This document shows, piece after piece, positions 11,552-24,138 of a stretch of 64,000 nucleotides of DNA (position 1 is the stretch's first letter; every line of letters begins with the position of its first letter). The position numbers and the translations under genes were made by a program. Source of the DNA: Adineta ricciae (lineage: Eukaryota > Rotifera > Eurotatoria > Adinetida > Adinetidae). The notes under the pieces were generated by a model. It saw nothing but the letters and a program-made list of their open reading frames with translations, was not told the origin of the DNA and ran no database searches. Location: the NCBI GenBank assembly GCA_905250025.1, contig CAJNOJ010000080.1, positions 1 to 64,000 on the forward strand, in the 5' to 3' direction.

Positions 11552-12466
11552 CGAAACCGTGTTTACTTTCATCTTTTTCAAAATGTATATGAACAACATA
11601 ATATTGATTTTTATTTATGTATTTTTTTATCGAAATTATTAATCCAATAAAGTAATGTATAACAAAAAAGGCTACACCGATCTTTGGTACTGCAAAACTT
11701 GTGAATTCTAATGAGTGACATAAAGGTGTTCTAGTTCACACTCAGACATAGAATTATTCCCGATCCATACTCTGCTCTCAAGAGAACGTCTCATGCGTAG
11801 TTGTCGCTATTATTCCTAATAGTTATAGATATTCTATAAATTCATCCGAGGGCGCGATCGCCGAATTTCCGTTTGTTATATCTGATTCCTACTATAAGTC
11901 TAAAGAAAACTGTCCTGTATAGACATTGACATTAAGAAATTCTTCGACATAGAATTCTATAAATAGAGTGATATTGAATTGTATTCAATTAACTGGGAAT
12001 AAATTACCATTAATGCATAATTAAAATGTCTCTGCGAAACAACACGAGTAATCGTACCATCTGTTAGGAACTCGACCGTTAACCTATTCTATTGTTCTTC
12101 ATAGAATATATACGAAGACGTCAATACTCATTACGACCAATGTAAATAAAGCAGATTTATGTATATGTATATGTGAAGTAGAAAACAAAACGAAAAAAAG
12201 AACACATATTTTGAAAAGAAAAAAAAACGAAAAGATGCGTCTATTGTCTGATGTCTAACTGTTTTGATAAAACAATTTGATTGGCAGAAATCGGTTTTCT
12301 CGCCTAGAGATATCGACAATATCAACAGTCGCTGAAAATAGATACGAAAAATGAATTGAAAACAAAGAGAAAGCACCACATTATTGCACAATAAGATGAA
12401 AAATTTTCAAGAAGAAAAACGAAAAAAATTAAGAAAACGAAGAAGACCGGGTGTAGATATTCTCAG
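11552..12466. other. 3' regions of two convergent genes
   Basis: About 0.9 kb. The left part carries the DD3-3-like 3' UTR, with the signal at 11646-11651. The right part is A-rich on the plus strand and would be the 3' UTR of the BCH-domain gene. No gene seen. Confidence 0.5.
11646..11651 (+). other. Polyadenylation signal of the DD3-3-like gene
   Basis: AATAAA, 95 nt past the stop codon at 11551, in a T-rich then A-rich context typical of an animal poly(A) site. Confidence 0.55.
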
Positions 12467-12847
12467 TTAAGCAACTGATTCATTTCCGATTCCACTTGCC
12501 GAGCGTGATCTTGACTGTTCAATCGAACGTTTGATACTTGCATTTTGACGATCATATTTTTGAGAATAGAGCCAATCCGTTCTACAAATGACAAATAAAT
12601 ATGATCAAATCTGAATTTGACGTTCGCGCAAACAAAACAAGTTGGAAGGGGTACGCATGCAGACTTCAACCTTTTTACTTACAACAAGAAAAGCAAGAAA
12701 AACGGATTTTTCGAGGTAGGACAGTTGACCTGAATAAATATTGAAGAAATTCGCTATGAGAACAAATTGTTCATTAGTAGACAAGAAAAAAAAAAGCAAA
12801 GATGAAGATTGTTGTTTATACTCTCGATGGTAGTTCTTATCAGAATT

Positions 12848-12881
<34 letters not shown>

Positions 12882-15800
12882 GTAGAGAGACGATCACCAG
12901 TATGAAGAAAGCGAAAATGATAAACAACACCGAATGATGACTGTACTCGGACAATATTCTACCTTTGATTTTGTCTTAGAAAAAATCAGCATAAGTTACT
13001 GATGTATCGTGTCTAGAGAAAGAGAATTATTGTTCAATTTTCACATATGTCGAATGAAACAAGTTGGTTTTCAATGAAAAGAATGGGATTCAATTAATAC
13101 GTACTGTTCGATAACAACTGGAAGTTCGATATGATTATGAGGAAATTGTCGTTCAAGTTCCGCAATTGTGAATAGATAATTAACTTTATGATAAAATTTG
13201 TTACTAGAAGAGAATGAGAGAATAGGTCAAAGATGTGGTTTCGATTGGAGATTCTACCTGAAAAATGGTCGGGAAAATGCAATTAAAGTACGTAGCCATC
13301 GTGTTGGGTGGACAACATAAACCGCCCGAAGATTTTTTCGTAATCTACATTCGAAAGGAAAGAAAAGTAGGTCAATGATACTGAAGACATAGTAAATCTC
13401 ACCGAAAGTTTAACATTTGATAATATTTTCGAAGAATTTTAAAATCCGGTGTTCTATGTTTGGGTGTTGCTCCATGGAAATAAACCAGAATATAATCATT
13501 CGTAACTAGTTTATCTAATTGATGATAAACATAACTAAATAAAAGTCGAAATTTCATTCGAGATCAATTCAAACAGTGTAAACATACTAAAACAACTGAT
13601 CCATTATGTAACGATATTCTCTCAAGCGACGATCTGGTAGCCAGCAACCGTAAATAGCAATGACAGCTGTCTGGCTATCTTCCTGCAGTTGACCAGCTGA
13701 GCCAATGACACATTTAAACGGTGATATTGTTTTGACATCGATGGTAATTTGATTATTATCAATTACACATGATATAACGTTATTAACTTCATCCGGATCG
13801 ATATTCGTATTTTCTCTTGACACTGAACGAAGGATAGCTAAAAGAGAAAGATGAACATGTTTATTTTCGTTTGGCAGATCGAGTTTCGAAAAAAAAGTCT
13901 TCTCGGTTTTTTCTTTCATTTCAAGATATGATTTCTTAAGATAACAGATAAACAGATTATCCGTGCTTAGGAAGAAATCTTTCATGGTCGAAATTCTTCT
14001 TATAATTAATCGTCGAAGACATGTTTGTTTAGCTTGTTTTCGCTTCAGACGAGAATATTATTGAGGAAAATACGGATAATGTTGGCAAGTGTTTTTCAAT
14101 GAAAACGATTGTTTGAAAAGATAGAGATCACATCAGTCGAGAGTTTTGAAGAAGATATCATCGTTGATATTTGGATCTGGTAGGCGGAAGGAAATAGATG
14201 AGAATATTCTATATAACGCTTCTTTCTTGAGATATCTGTATGTATATGGGAATTATCAAACATGCGCTACTGTCCTGTACAATGTCTTTCTCCTGTTTAC
14301 TGAGTTCTCTTTGTTGTTGTTGTTGTTGTTATTCTTATTATTAATATCGCTTCTTTTCTTTTTGTGTCAACACTTCATTAAACGTCATCCTTTAGTTAGT
14401 CAAGTCAAAGAATTGTCCATCGTACACATGCTTTTATCAGAAAAAAAAGAAGAAAAAGCTTGGAATTCTCATCTCTTTATCGGATGATTGATGGATAGAA
14501 TAACTGTATAAGTAACTGAAAGATCTCTCCAACACTATGGAACACTCGTGTTCACGTCAATGTCTTCGTCGATCATTTTTCGCCGTTATGATTGGTGTCG
14601 CACCTGTTGCAATATGTTTAGTACTTATCGCTATCGTTCGATTAATTTTATATCGTCTCGAAATTGTATATCATCGTCGTAAGAACACAGCCGATCGTCG
14701 CTTATCGCTACTTAGCGCTCAAAGTGGTCGTTTAGCTCTCTCTTATACACCTGTATCGAACGCTGAGCTACAGCGTATTATTCTCGGGGAATATCAAAAT
14801 CAACAATCGAGCGATTTCTTAACTGTTCCACAGACAAACAGCAATGCTATACGCAAAGCACCACGATTCATCAAATCAATACTGACTCGACGTGAAATAC
14901 CAACATCAGCATCATCATCGAGCATTCTCGCTAATCTTGTTATACGCCATGATATAACCGACGTACTTCCTATGCCATCCATTCTTCAACCTATTGAAAC
15001 GCCATTACAACCTACATTTACTATCATCAATGAGCAAGATAGACAACGACGACCTAGTTTGATTACAATTACTAGGGAGCAAGTTGAAACGACGACATTA
15101 GCAGCGTTGAAAGCGAATAAAGGTGAAAATTCACCGAAAGGAACTGATATTGTCGATTTTGAATCTACGAAAAACGATCCTGTTTTATCAACAACAAAGA
15201 CAATGACGACAACAACGGTTGTTGTAGAAGAATTTCTCGACTTTCATTCAGTTAGTTCATTACCATGTGTACTAAGTCTACTTGATACAATTGCCGACAA
15301 TGACAGTGATCCAAATTTCGAAAGAAATAAAGATAACAATGATGATTAATGGATAAGTATTATTACCATATAAATATCTCGTTTACTCAATCTCTTGATG
15401 TTAATTGAAACGATAGAATGATAAATGTAAAATAGAACCTTTTTACCATCAAGGTTTCTCGGGTTTTTTGTTTATGTATATATATATATATCTATGATAC
15501 TCATTAATTATCTTTATCATAGTTATAAATTCAATTTTCATGAACATGTTCTTATTTCTCTTTTTACTCATACGACTCAGCTAAACTTATCATACTCAGC
15601 ATTGCTAATGGATACAGTCGTGTGAAAGCAAAGATATGGAAGAGGAAAACACTCCTACAATCTCCGACATAGATATCGATATCAGTGGATTTTAGACATC
15701 AATTTCCTCTCAATAACTAGCATACTATCTGTAACTGATATGATTAATAACACATTAGCAATAATCTTAACGTTGTCGATAGATAATAGTATGGATAATA

Positions 15801-18800
15801 CTCGAAAACAGTTTGTATATCGACAAAGAAAATCGATGGTAGCATCTCTCTTGGACTAAGTCTCATATTTTGATCAACTAGAAATTAGATTAGAATATTT
15901 CACAATACCTGAATCGAACGATCGAGTGGCTTGTGGATCGGGATTGTTGTGTAATTTCGCTTCTGTTGTTATTGTTTGTATTGTTGCAGTCGGTTCTGAT
16001 TCTGTTCGTGAATTTATATTACGTTTTAAATCTACGCTGGTTGACGATAATGACGATGACTTCGATGGAATGTTATCTGTCGATGAACCTAAAAATTCCA
16101 CGGAAATAAGTTGAATTACTTTCTAGGAAGAAAATTACCTGATTTCTTGTTCAATGGTGGCAATGGTGGTAACGGTGGTGGTAAATCTTCGCTATCTGCT
16201 AAAGATATTTCACTTTCTGGTCGTAGCACAGTTTTGTTCACAATTGCTTCAGCTGGTTTTTCTTCGTAGTTAATGTTATTATCATTCATATGATCCGTAA
16301 TTCGATCACTAGCCATACGAAGATTGATAGCTATATGTTCTTCGTCATCGTCATCATCATCATCTGAATCAGGCGGCGTTTGTGGTGTTTCGGATTCTTC
16401 GAGACTATCTTTCGGTGTTAGAACAGCCACATTCTCAATGTTGTTTTCATCGAATCGAACAGTTTTATTCGATGGTACTTCGTTTTCTCCCTTGACTTGA
16501 TTTTGATTAAAATAATCATCATAATTTTCTTCTTCGATCTCATCATCTGATCCTTCAGTTGTTGCTGGTAATGTCGTAGCAGTTGCTATTGCACTTGATT
16601 GTTGTTCCGAGAAGAAGTTATTATATGAATCATTTTTTTGCAAGATAGTTGTTGTCTGAATAGGTGTAATTTTCTCTTCACCACTATCATCAAGTTCCCA
16701 AGGTTCATTATCATTGTGACCACCATCGACAGATGTAATCATTTCAGATTGTCGATCTATCGATGTTGTTGATTCTTGCATTTGCGATGAGTCATTGAAT
16801 TCACTATCAATCTCTGCTACTATAGAACCAATACCAAGCGTTTTCAATGGTTGATCACTGGCATATGCTTCAAATTGAGAAAAACGGGATTTTTCATTGA
16901 AGAAATTCTCTTGTTTGTCGAATTTTAGATTATCATCATTTTCATTTTCGCTTGTTGGTTCTTCGGAAGTATCTGCATTTCTCGTTTCCTTAAAAAGAAA
17001 TCATAGAGTGGCTGTGGAGATTCTTAGGACTGATCTCACTGTTGAATTTTTTGTTTGCCATGCGCCGTCGTTAACTTGCTCATCCGTGGTTAAAGATGAT
17101 TCATTCTAAAAACATCACACCGACAGATTATTCAAGTATTCTTAAATAAATGAAATCAAGTGAAGAGTGCATGTGAGCATAGAAGCTTTGGCGGCAAAAT
17201 CAGTTTACCCATCGACTCGAACATAATCCAGAAGAAAAATACTCAGACACATACGCCGAAAATCAAATACCTGATATGACGCGAAATCATCTTGAAATTT
17301 ACAGCTTTGATTCATAGTAACATCTGAATGAAATGGATTTGTTAGTAACATTGATACCGTCATCAGTTGACTATGACTAGATGAGAATAGACTTGAAGTA
17401 TTATAGTTATCAAACTGTTCACTCCAAATAGTATTGAAGTTTTCATCAAATGGATCGCAAACCGATTTGTTTAATATCGTTTGTGTCTGCAGACCATCGT
17501 TTGTCGGAAGTTCTTTGGAAACTTCATCAATGGCATTAGATAAGATTTCTTTAACGACATGTTCGGTTTGACGATCCGTTTCACCAACTGCTGATTGATC
17601 TATGTTTGACACAAGACTTTCCGCAAGTGGCGGAACTTCCATATCTGAAGGTTGACAGAAATAATTAGTCAAATTATTTTCATCGATATTTGATGAGACG
17701 ATGTCATATGTTGACTGAGTCGACAAACTATCCCAATTAGAAATCATGTTTTCTTTTGTCATTTGTGCGAAAAGATCACCAGTATTTGTAGATGTGAATT
17801 GGACATCACCGCGTACTAATGGATTTAACGATTGTATTGAATCAGTAAATTCATTTGTCGACGATGATGATGATGATAAAGAGGAAGATGTATGAGAATT
17901 GAGATTCAAATCTGGAGAATGTGATTTCTGGTTTGTGAACGGATTCGTCGATAAGAAACGATCAGTTAAATGTTCATCGTTCTCATTTCTTGTTAGTAAA
18001 TTGTTGAATAAAGTCGGATTTTCTTCTTTATCGATCGACGATGTTGATAATAAATTCGAGATAAAATGATGTTTGTCATAATTATGACTTATATTATTAA
18101 ACGTTGAATGCGTTTCTGGCGATAAATTAGGTGCATGCACAATACCATGGAATTGAGCAAGGGTATTCAGTAACTCTAAATCATCATCATTATAATCGTT
18201 GTCGTCCTCGCCTGAATTCATTTCGTCTGATTTGTCAAGAGTTGTCAGTTGTTGAATATCGTTGTTAGGAAGAATAGTTTCTCTTGACTGTTGTTCTTCT
18301 GTTTGCTTTATACTAGTCCAATTACTAATACTAACATTTTCTTCTTCTTCTTCGTCTTTTTCTCTTTTTCTGATCAGAAGGTGATTGACAGAAGAAGAAG
18401 CAGAATAATTATTTGTTGTTGTTTGTTGCCAAGGTCTGCTCTCTTCGCTACTCGACGCCGTTGGTTCTATATTTTGGTATTGATCAACTGATTCACTTTC
18501 AAATTTATTATCACTTAACAGCCGTGGCGTTATCTGAGATGTACTCGAACGAACATTTGTTTGCTCGGTTAAATCCACTTGCTAAAAAAGAAATGATGAA
18601 CTAACACTCAACATTCCACTTTTTTCGCATCTTCTCATCTCTTCTGATTAACTGATAGTTGGATAATGATGACAGTATCTATCAATTTACCGTTATATAA
18701 TATCTATTCTGTTAGGGAAGATATATCATCTATAGTAAAGAGATAGAACCGATTTGATGAAGAAAAGAAAAACTAATATCCATCCATATGTGAATCCACA

Positions 18801-20430
18801 GAAATCATTTTGCCTTGACTTTTCTTCAAGGACTTATCGAAGATATCGTCTGAGTATGAAGTCAAGAATTTACCTGTTGTTCGTCTTTGTCGAGCAGTAC
18901 TTCTTCGAATACGGATGGATTGTGCATAACAGCTATAAATTCATCGTCACTATCGTGTTCATTTAAAATATGTCTCAGATTAATTATATCACGTACAATC
19001 TCATTTTGTCTTGTGTTGAATTTTAATTCCCACGGATTTCTCGGGATTATAATCGGTAATACTGGTTGATCAGAAGGAACTAATTCGTCATCATCATCAT
19101 TATCATCATCATCTGCGAGAGCAATAGGAGCCGTCTCGATCGGTTTTGTCTCAACTATATCGGCGTCCATGTCGACAATAGGTGTTTGATCAACGATAGG
19201 TGATGTTGAACGTGTACTACAGCTAGAGGAAGAATGCGAAGATGATGATTTGGAACGATGATAATCTAAATTAACTTGTAATGCAAGTTCTTCATCGGTA
19301 TCACAATTAGGTAAATCATTTTCCAAATCAATTTGAAGATTATCATCATCTTCACGTTCACTATCAGATTCCGATGAACTTTCCAATCCATCATGACCGT
19401 TGATAAATATTTGTGCTTGATCACCGTAGCCAACACTTAAACGAGATGATGCATTGGAACATCTTGAAGTACTACGTGAGGAATCGATGAAATCGACTTG
19501 ATCATGTGGATGAATATTTAAATTAATTGATGGTGGTAATGGAGCATTCGGACGATCATTTTGTGGAGTCGATTTCATATTTAGTATAAAGTCGTCATTC
19601 CATTGTGTGACATCATCATCATCATCATCTGCATCTTCATTAATATTCATCACTTGATCTCCAACATCAAGATCATCGTCATCATCGTCGTCACGCAAGT
19701 GTGATGATGATAGGACCGAGTCGGGTGATGATGAACGGATCGAATCGGATTGATCAAGCATATCCATATGATCAAATGGAATTCCATCTATGTCTTTGTC
19801 TTCATGTGCATTTAAGTCATCAATATCCGGAATATCTTTGAATAAGGAAGGAATCGCTTGTGATTCATATTGTTCTTGTTCGTCATCGTGAAAATCGTTT
19901 AGAATCGATTCAACATCGTCAATGTCATATTCATTGTTATTTTCAACATGATGAATAAATTCCTCGAGAGTGTTATCATGTTCAGAATGATTTATAAACG
20001 AATCCATATCACCATTATGCTTTGGTTTTATCAGCGGGGATGCGTGTTGAATGGGAATACCATCAAAATCATCCTCTTCTTCTTCTTCTTCTTCATCATC
20101 AATATCTTCGGGAAGTGCTAATGATGGGATTGATGTTGTCTGGATATTATTACTATTTGGAGAATTATTTGCTTGTGAAACAGTATTATTATCGAGTTGT
20201 TGTCGTCCTTCGGTGGGTGAAGATATAGACGGTTCGATAAAAGCCGCTCTGGTAAATGGTTCAGAGTCAGTAAATAGAAATGAGCCAAACATCGGCTGAT
20301 AAGGTTTTTCATTGTCAATCAGTGTTGTCGTTACATCGTTCGATTGTAGATTGGATATCGATGAATGTGACTCGAAAATCGAGGGTAAATTCGCATAAAA
20401 TGTACTGAGATCTTCGTCGTCAGTCGGCAT
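12467..20430 (-). CDS. Giant acidic protein with C-terminal BCH domain (PRUNE2/BNIP2-like)
   Basis: Ten phase-matched exons: 20430-18874, 18581-17271, 17105-17040, 16988-16139, 16088-15909, 13837-13588, 13534-13403, 13344-13258, 13203-13105 and 12581-12467, about 1,548 residues. The first 1,300 or so are low-complexity and very acidic (runs of D, E, S and N) and probably disordered. The C-terminus is a BCH domain (BNIP-2 and Cdc42GAP homology, CRAL-TRIO-like), seen in IYGCWLPD, YIMDQLF, DYILVYFHGATPKHRTP, RLRKNLRAVYVVHPTRW and LIAFSRPFFSNKFYHKV. A long acidic region before a BCH domain is the plan of PRUNE2/BMCC1; family members bind Rho regulators, kinesin light chain and membranes. Two tryptophan-acidic peptides occur (NPWELKF, EPWELDDSGEE). 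The 2.1-kb intron 15908-13838 contains an antisense gene. Alternatively the BCH part is separate and starts at ATG 13985, whose frame is open into the BCH exon, while the acidic part ends near 15870. Confidence 0.68.
12851..12878. repeat. (GA)n microsatellite
   Basis: About 14 uninterrupted AG units, inside the last intron (13104-12582) of the BCH-domain gene. On the transcribed strand it reads as TC repeats, a pyrimidine tract. Confidence 0.85.
14537..15349 (+). CDS. Single-exon single-pass membrane protein nested antisense in an intron
   Basis: An uninterrupted 270-residue frame from ATG 14537 to TAA 15349. After a short N-terminus (MEHSCSRQCLRRSFFAV) there is one hydrophobic helix (MIGVAPVAICLVLIAIV), followed by basic residues and a long polar tail rich in Ser, Thr and Pro. 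The tail ends acidic (DNDSDPNFERNKDNNDD). Length, codon use and the ordered change from membrane to basic to polar argue that it is real. No known domain is seen. The basic residues after the helix suggest a cytoplasmic C-terminal tail. It lies opposite to, and wholly inside, the 2.1-kb intron assigned to the BCH-domain gene. If that gene is really two genes, this one simply lies between them. Confidence 0.7.
   Translation: MEHSCSRQCLRRSFFAVMIGVAPVAICLVLIAIVRLILYRLEIVYHRRKNTADRRLSLLSAQSGRLALSYTPVSNAELQRIILGEYQNQQSSDFLTVPQTNSNAIRKAPRFIKSILTRREIPTSASSSSILANLVIRHDITDVLPMPSILQPIETPLQPTFTIINEQDRQRRPSLITITREQVETTTLAALKANKGENSPKGTDIVDFESTKNDPVLSTTKTMTTTTVVVEEFLDFHSVSSLPCVLSLLDTIADNDSDPNFERNKDNNDD
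15477..15491. repeat. Short (TA)n repeat
   Basis: Seven TA units just downstream of the nested gene. A simple repeat with no further evidence of function. Confidence 0.7.
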
Positions 20431-21619
20431 ATTGATTAGATGAGCATTTAACGCGAAAATGCGGAGAGAATCGACGGTAAGGAGAAAAGAAGGAGAAGAA
20501 AAGAACGAGAAAAAAAAAGAATGAAGAAAAAAAAACGAAGAAAAAAGTACCAAAGAATTGACAATAGTCGAAGAGGACCAAACAAGAAAAAAAGATGATG
20601 AGACGTCTAAAATACGGAAAAAACGCGAGCGAGCAAATATGCAAGCAAATCAAAAGAAAGAAGAAAGAATAAGAACAACAACAAACATATGAGTAAAAGC
20701 GTCCAAGACACTTTTTTTACTCTTTTTTTTTGCCCGACGTTGTCGTATATGTTTTTTTTTGCTTTTCATCAACATACAATACTTCTATGACTCGAACTGT
20801 CCTTCATATGCAGTACTGAGACAAATTATTTTTTCCATTCTCCTCATCTGTCAAAATATGTCTTTGATACAATAAGTACACATATATACATGCATAAATA
20901 TACTAAGGAAAAGCATAAGAAAGTCCTATTGATGTGGATATTTTCAATCATGGAAGATGTCGATACATTTACTACAGAGTAATCGAATTAACTAGGGTAA
21001 ATGTTGTCCTAAGGACAGATTTCTCTCTTTTTTTTTCTCACGTGTAATCGATATCAACTAAACAAGTGTATCCTTCACTTTCAATCTCTTACTTACTCAT
21101 TTCTCCTTCGTCTAGAAAGCTGACAGATACTTTACGGAGTTATTTGAAAACGAAACTAGACAATTTGACTTTCTTTGGCACGACGTGTCGACTTACTCAT
21201 CAAACTGAGTAATGAGAATAATTTATCGTGAGTTGTCACGCTTAGTTAATCGACGACACGTGAACATATCGGAAAATTCGCATTAAAATTGATGTCACAG
21301 GTTGAGAAAATCATGAGACAAAGAAGGATGTGACATTGAATAATGATAGACGATTGATAATTAGGTTATGTGAAGAAAATAATTCATTTTTCTTCTTTGT
21401 ATGGAGGCATGTGCGCATGTTTTTTTCGACATAAAAGGTCGACGACATCATTACTAAACATGATAGACGAATCTATCAAAGATTCAATTGAACTTCTTCT
21501 TACATAGAAGAGAAAGTTTCGTCAAGCATACACTTGTACTAAACAGCGAGTCATTCTTTTGCAATCAATGTGAATTATGATGTCAAGCAATCATATTCGA
21601 TCAGACTGAAGCAACTTAC
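20431..21619. other. Upstream region of the BCH-domain gene
   Basis: On the minus strand this is the 5' side of the ATG at 20430. The first 200 nt are strongly pyrimidine-rich on that strand (purine-rich on plus, 20460-20680) and contain no AG acceptor that would join an upstream coding exon in frame between 20431 and 20553. This supports 20430 as the start. No other gene is visible. Confidence 0.45.
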
Positions 21620-21973
21620 AGGATTTGTAATCGCTGAAGCATCGTCATCGGCATCATTTCTCTCGACAGCGACAAAATCGTTTTCAGATTCGGATGATGA
21701 CGAACTTGGGACAAATGTTGCACGTTTTGCTGGTCTTGTTGGTTGAGTAACATCTGTCGATTGATCATCTAAATCGTACACATTAACAATTCGAATATAA
21801 ATCAACATTTTGTTTTGCATACGTGAACGAGACGATTCCGCTTGAGTTGTATCTTCAACGGGAACTGCTGGTGTAGGTTCAACTGATTTGTCCTCTTCTT
21901 CTTCTTCTTCGTTTATACTGTTCGAACGACTTGTATCAGGTGTCGGAATATCATAATTGTCTTCTCTGTCCAT
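21620..21973 (-). CDS. Acidic/serine-rich first coding exons, possibly an alternative 5' end of the BCH-domain gene
   Basis: Exons 21973-21823 and 21768-21620, joined across a 54-nt intron, encode about 100 residues. They begin MDREDNYDIPTPDTSRS, contain a run of glutamates, then PAKRATFVPSSSSSESE and VERNDADDDAS. An acceptor-like CTTTGCAG lies shortly upstream of the ATG, so a non-coding exon probably precedes it. The second exon ends with a good donor (CCT|GTAAGT) in phase 0. The large acidic exons downstream at 18581 and 17105 also begin in phase 0, so splicing into them would skip the 20430 exon and give a second N-terminus. If it is not spliced, the frame ends 15 codons later at 21575. 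Composition matches the downstream gene. No domain is seen. Confidence 0.45.
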
Positions 21974-22673
21974 CGCTGACCGAGTTTTGTGCTATAATCT
22001 ATTCAGATGAATCGATCTGCAAAGAATTCGAAAGTAGTTTTCGTTTTTTTAGCAATAACAAATCGAATTTACGATGAAAATGTCCTTGACATGTTACATT
22101 TCAACAAAAATCTTTTCTACTTGACAATCAAAATGCATTACTCATTGAACGATCAATTGAAAAGAAAAAACAATCTTCGACTTACATAAAGATAAACATT
22201 GAAAAAGCGAAAAGTCTTTTTCACGGCCTTTATTTCGTCAGTTTAGTAACAAAAAAGAAAAAAAAAGCCTATATAAAACATGATGAATAACTATAAACAC
22301 CGACATGCAAACAAGACTCGTCTTATCAAATGACATTACACACTCCAATGTAGTGTGTTACCGTTTAAAGATAGTAAAACAACGAAAGAAGATGTAAATA
22401 AAAGGAAAGTAAAACGAATATTCAAATTTTTTTATTCTTTTTTCGCCTAAAAATAATACAAAAAAAAAGGAAAGTCTTTCTAATTATGGATAAACTAATC
22501 AAATGCTTTTCAGTGTAAATATTATTCTTTTCTAAAGTGATGACGACAAGTATGAAAAAACAGAAGCGAGAAAAAAGTGATTTTTTAAACATACGCCGTA
22601 GTCATAAGCAAATCAGCAGGAGAGGACAAACAAGTTTTTCAACAAAATACACCAATTCAACCAGTGAACAGCA
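21974..22673. other. Intergenic between divergent genes
   Basis: About 0.7 kb of AT-rich sequence with the promoters of the acidic exons (left) and the LRR gene (right). A 7-bp stem with 7-nt loop (ACACACT...AGTGTGT) lies at 22338-22358. No gene seen. Confidence 0.45.
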
Positions 22674-23599
22674 ATGGCTCGAATCCCGCTAGAGTTATCC
22701 GATTCCAGTGGCTATGATGTATCAGGTCTGTTGACGAATGAAAAGCAAATGTCAATGTTTTCTTTCAGACTCGATCATGGAATATGGTAAACAATTGCGA
22801 TTTCCCAAAACTCAAAATCGTTATCGATTATTAGTTGATCAATTACCAAATGGAATGAAAAAGTTGCACATCAAAGGTGAAAGACTGATGAAGAACAAGC
22901 GCGGAAATATTTTATCTTCGTTTAGGTACGGATGCTCTATCAATTCCCACAGAACTCTATGAAATAACCGATTTGGATATACTCGACATGACTCCCGAGT
23001 CGAAATCGGGCATGATGTACACATTGACACGTGTTCCGAGCAATCTCAGTGTTCTGATCAATCTGAAGTATTTGCATTTAGACAACAATGATATTGTCAC
23101 TATTCCCAGTGAAATCAGTCAACTGACATACTTAGAAGTGTTCACTGCAAGTAATAATCACATCAAAACATTACCGGATTCCATGAGACAACTACAACGG
23201 TTACAATCGTGTCATCTAGCAAATAATAACATTGAAGAAATGCCATTGTGTTTATGTTATTTATCAAAAAACTTATTATTTCTTGATTTATCTCATAATT
23301 ATATACGAGAATTACCGTCAAGTATTTATCATTTGAAAGAATTACGCACATTTTTATTGCTAGGAAATCAATTGAAAAGTCTGCCAGATTCATTGTGTCA
23401 ACTATCGAAATTGGAGACATTGTGGTTAGGCGATAATAAACTAAAAGAACTACCGAAGAATATCACTCAGTTGAAAAATCTTGATTGGTATCATCAATGG
23501 GAATTATCATCAAACTTCGAAGGCAATCCATTGGAACGACCGCCGATATTCATTTGTCGAGAAGGCATGGAAGCGATCGAGAATTATTTCAAAAAATAA
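22674..23599 (+). CDS. Leucine-rich-repeat protein
   Basis: Exons 22674-22725, 22769-22876 and 22926-23599 give 277 residues. About seven LRRs of the short intracellular (Shoc2/ERBIN/plant Ras-group) type follow one another with 22-23 residue spacing. Examples are LKYLHLDNNDIVTIPSEI, LEVFTASNNHIKTLPDSM, LLFLDLSHNYIRELPSSI and LETLWLGDNKLKELPKNI. There is no signal peptide or membrane helix, so it is cytosolic. The C-terminal cap (FEGNPLERPPIFICREGMEAIENYFKK) resembles caps of Ras-group LRR proteins. Such proteins are usually scaffolds in Ras/MAPK or actin regulation, but no partner domain is present and the specific orthologue cannot be named. The start is the first ATG of the frame, in context GCAATGG. 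The stop codon overlaps an AATAAA hexamer. Confidence 0.9.
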
Positions 23600-23600
23600 A
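23595..23600 (+). other. AATAAA overlapping the LRR gene stop codon
   Basis: The hexamer contains the TAA stop at 23597-23599. A second AATAAA follows at about 23629. The second is the more likely poly(A) signal because a site directed by the first would leave almost no 3' UTR. Confidence 0.4.
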
Positions 23601-24138
23601 ACTTCGCATTTAATTCTTCTTTCTCTCGAAATAAACGAAATCGAACGCGTTCGCTCCTATGAACGTTGATTTTTAATCAAAAGAATTCGACTAACTAGAG
23701 AATAAAAGAAGCAATTTTGTTCCTCGGAGATTTGTGGAAATAACATCGACCTACTTGATTAAATCGATCGATGCAGAATCTACTTATCTGATTGGCATTC
23801 TTCCGTTGAACCCTCCTCCTCCTCCTCCTACTCATTCAATCAATCGATAAAAATACTTCGGTAAAATCATTTCCTTTTACATTCATACAACAACCGGAAA
23901 GACATTCGCAATGTCGAATACTATTTAAGAAAGCTTTTAACCTATCAGAGCAATAGCACGATGAAATTGACTGTCGAAGATGGCTGAGATGGAAAGTTCT
24001 GCTTTTTTTGAATCGATTTGATTTATTCAATGCTTAAAATACAAAATGATCTGGCTGTGTGCGTGAAACAAATAAATGAAAAGAAAAGAAAACGTTCATA
24101 ATCATCAGAAGGAAAACCGGAGTTGTTTATTTTGTCTT
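23600..24138. other. 3' regions of two convergent genes
   Basis: About 540 nt with a (CCT)n run at 23812-23828. No gene seen. Confidence 0.5.

Noticed and set aside
14146-14487. 113-codon plus-strand frame with a leucine run
   Set aside because: The leucine run comes from a TTG repeat and the codons look non-coding. It sits just upstream of the better-supported gene at 14537 and is likelier its 5' region.
18291-18604. Plus-strand frames opposite the acidic exons
   Set aside because: Shadows of the minus-strand coding sequence: acidic codon repeats read on the other strand give Phe, Leu and Ser runs.
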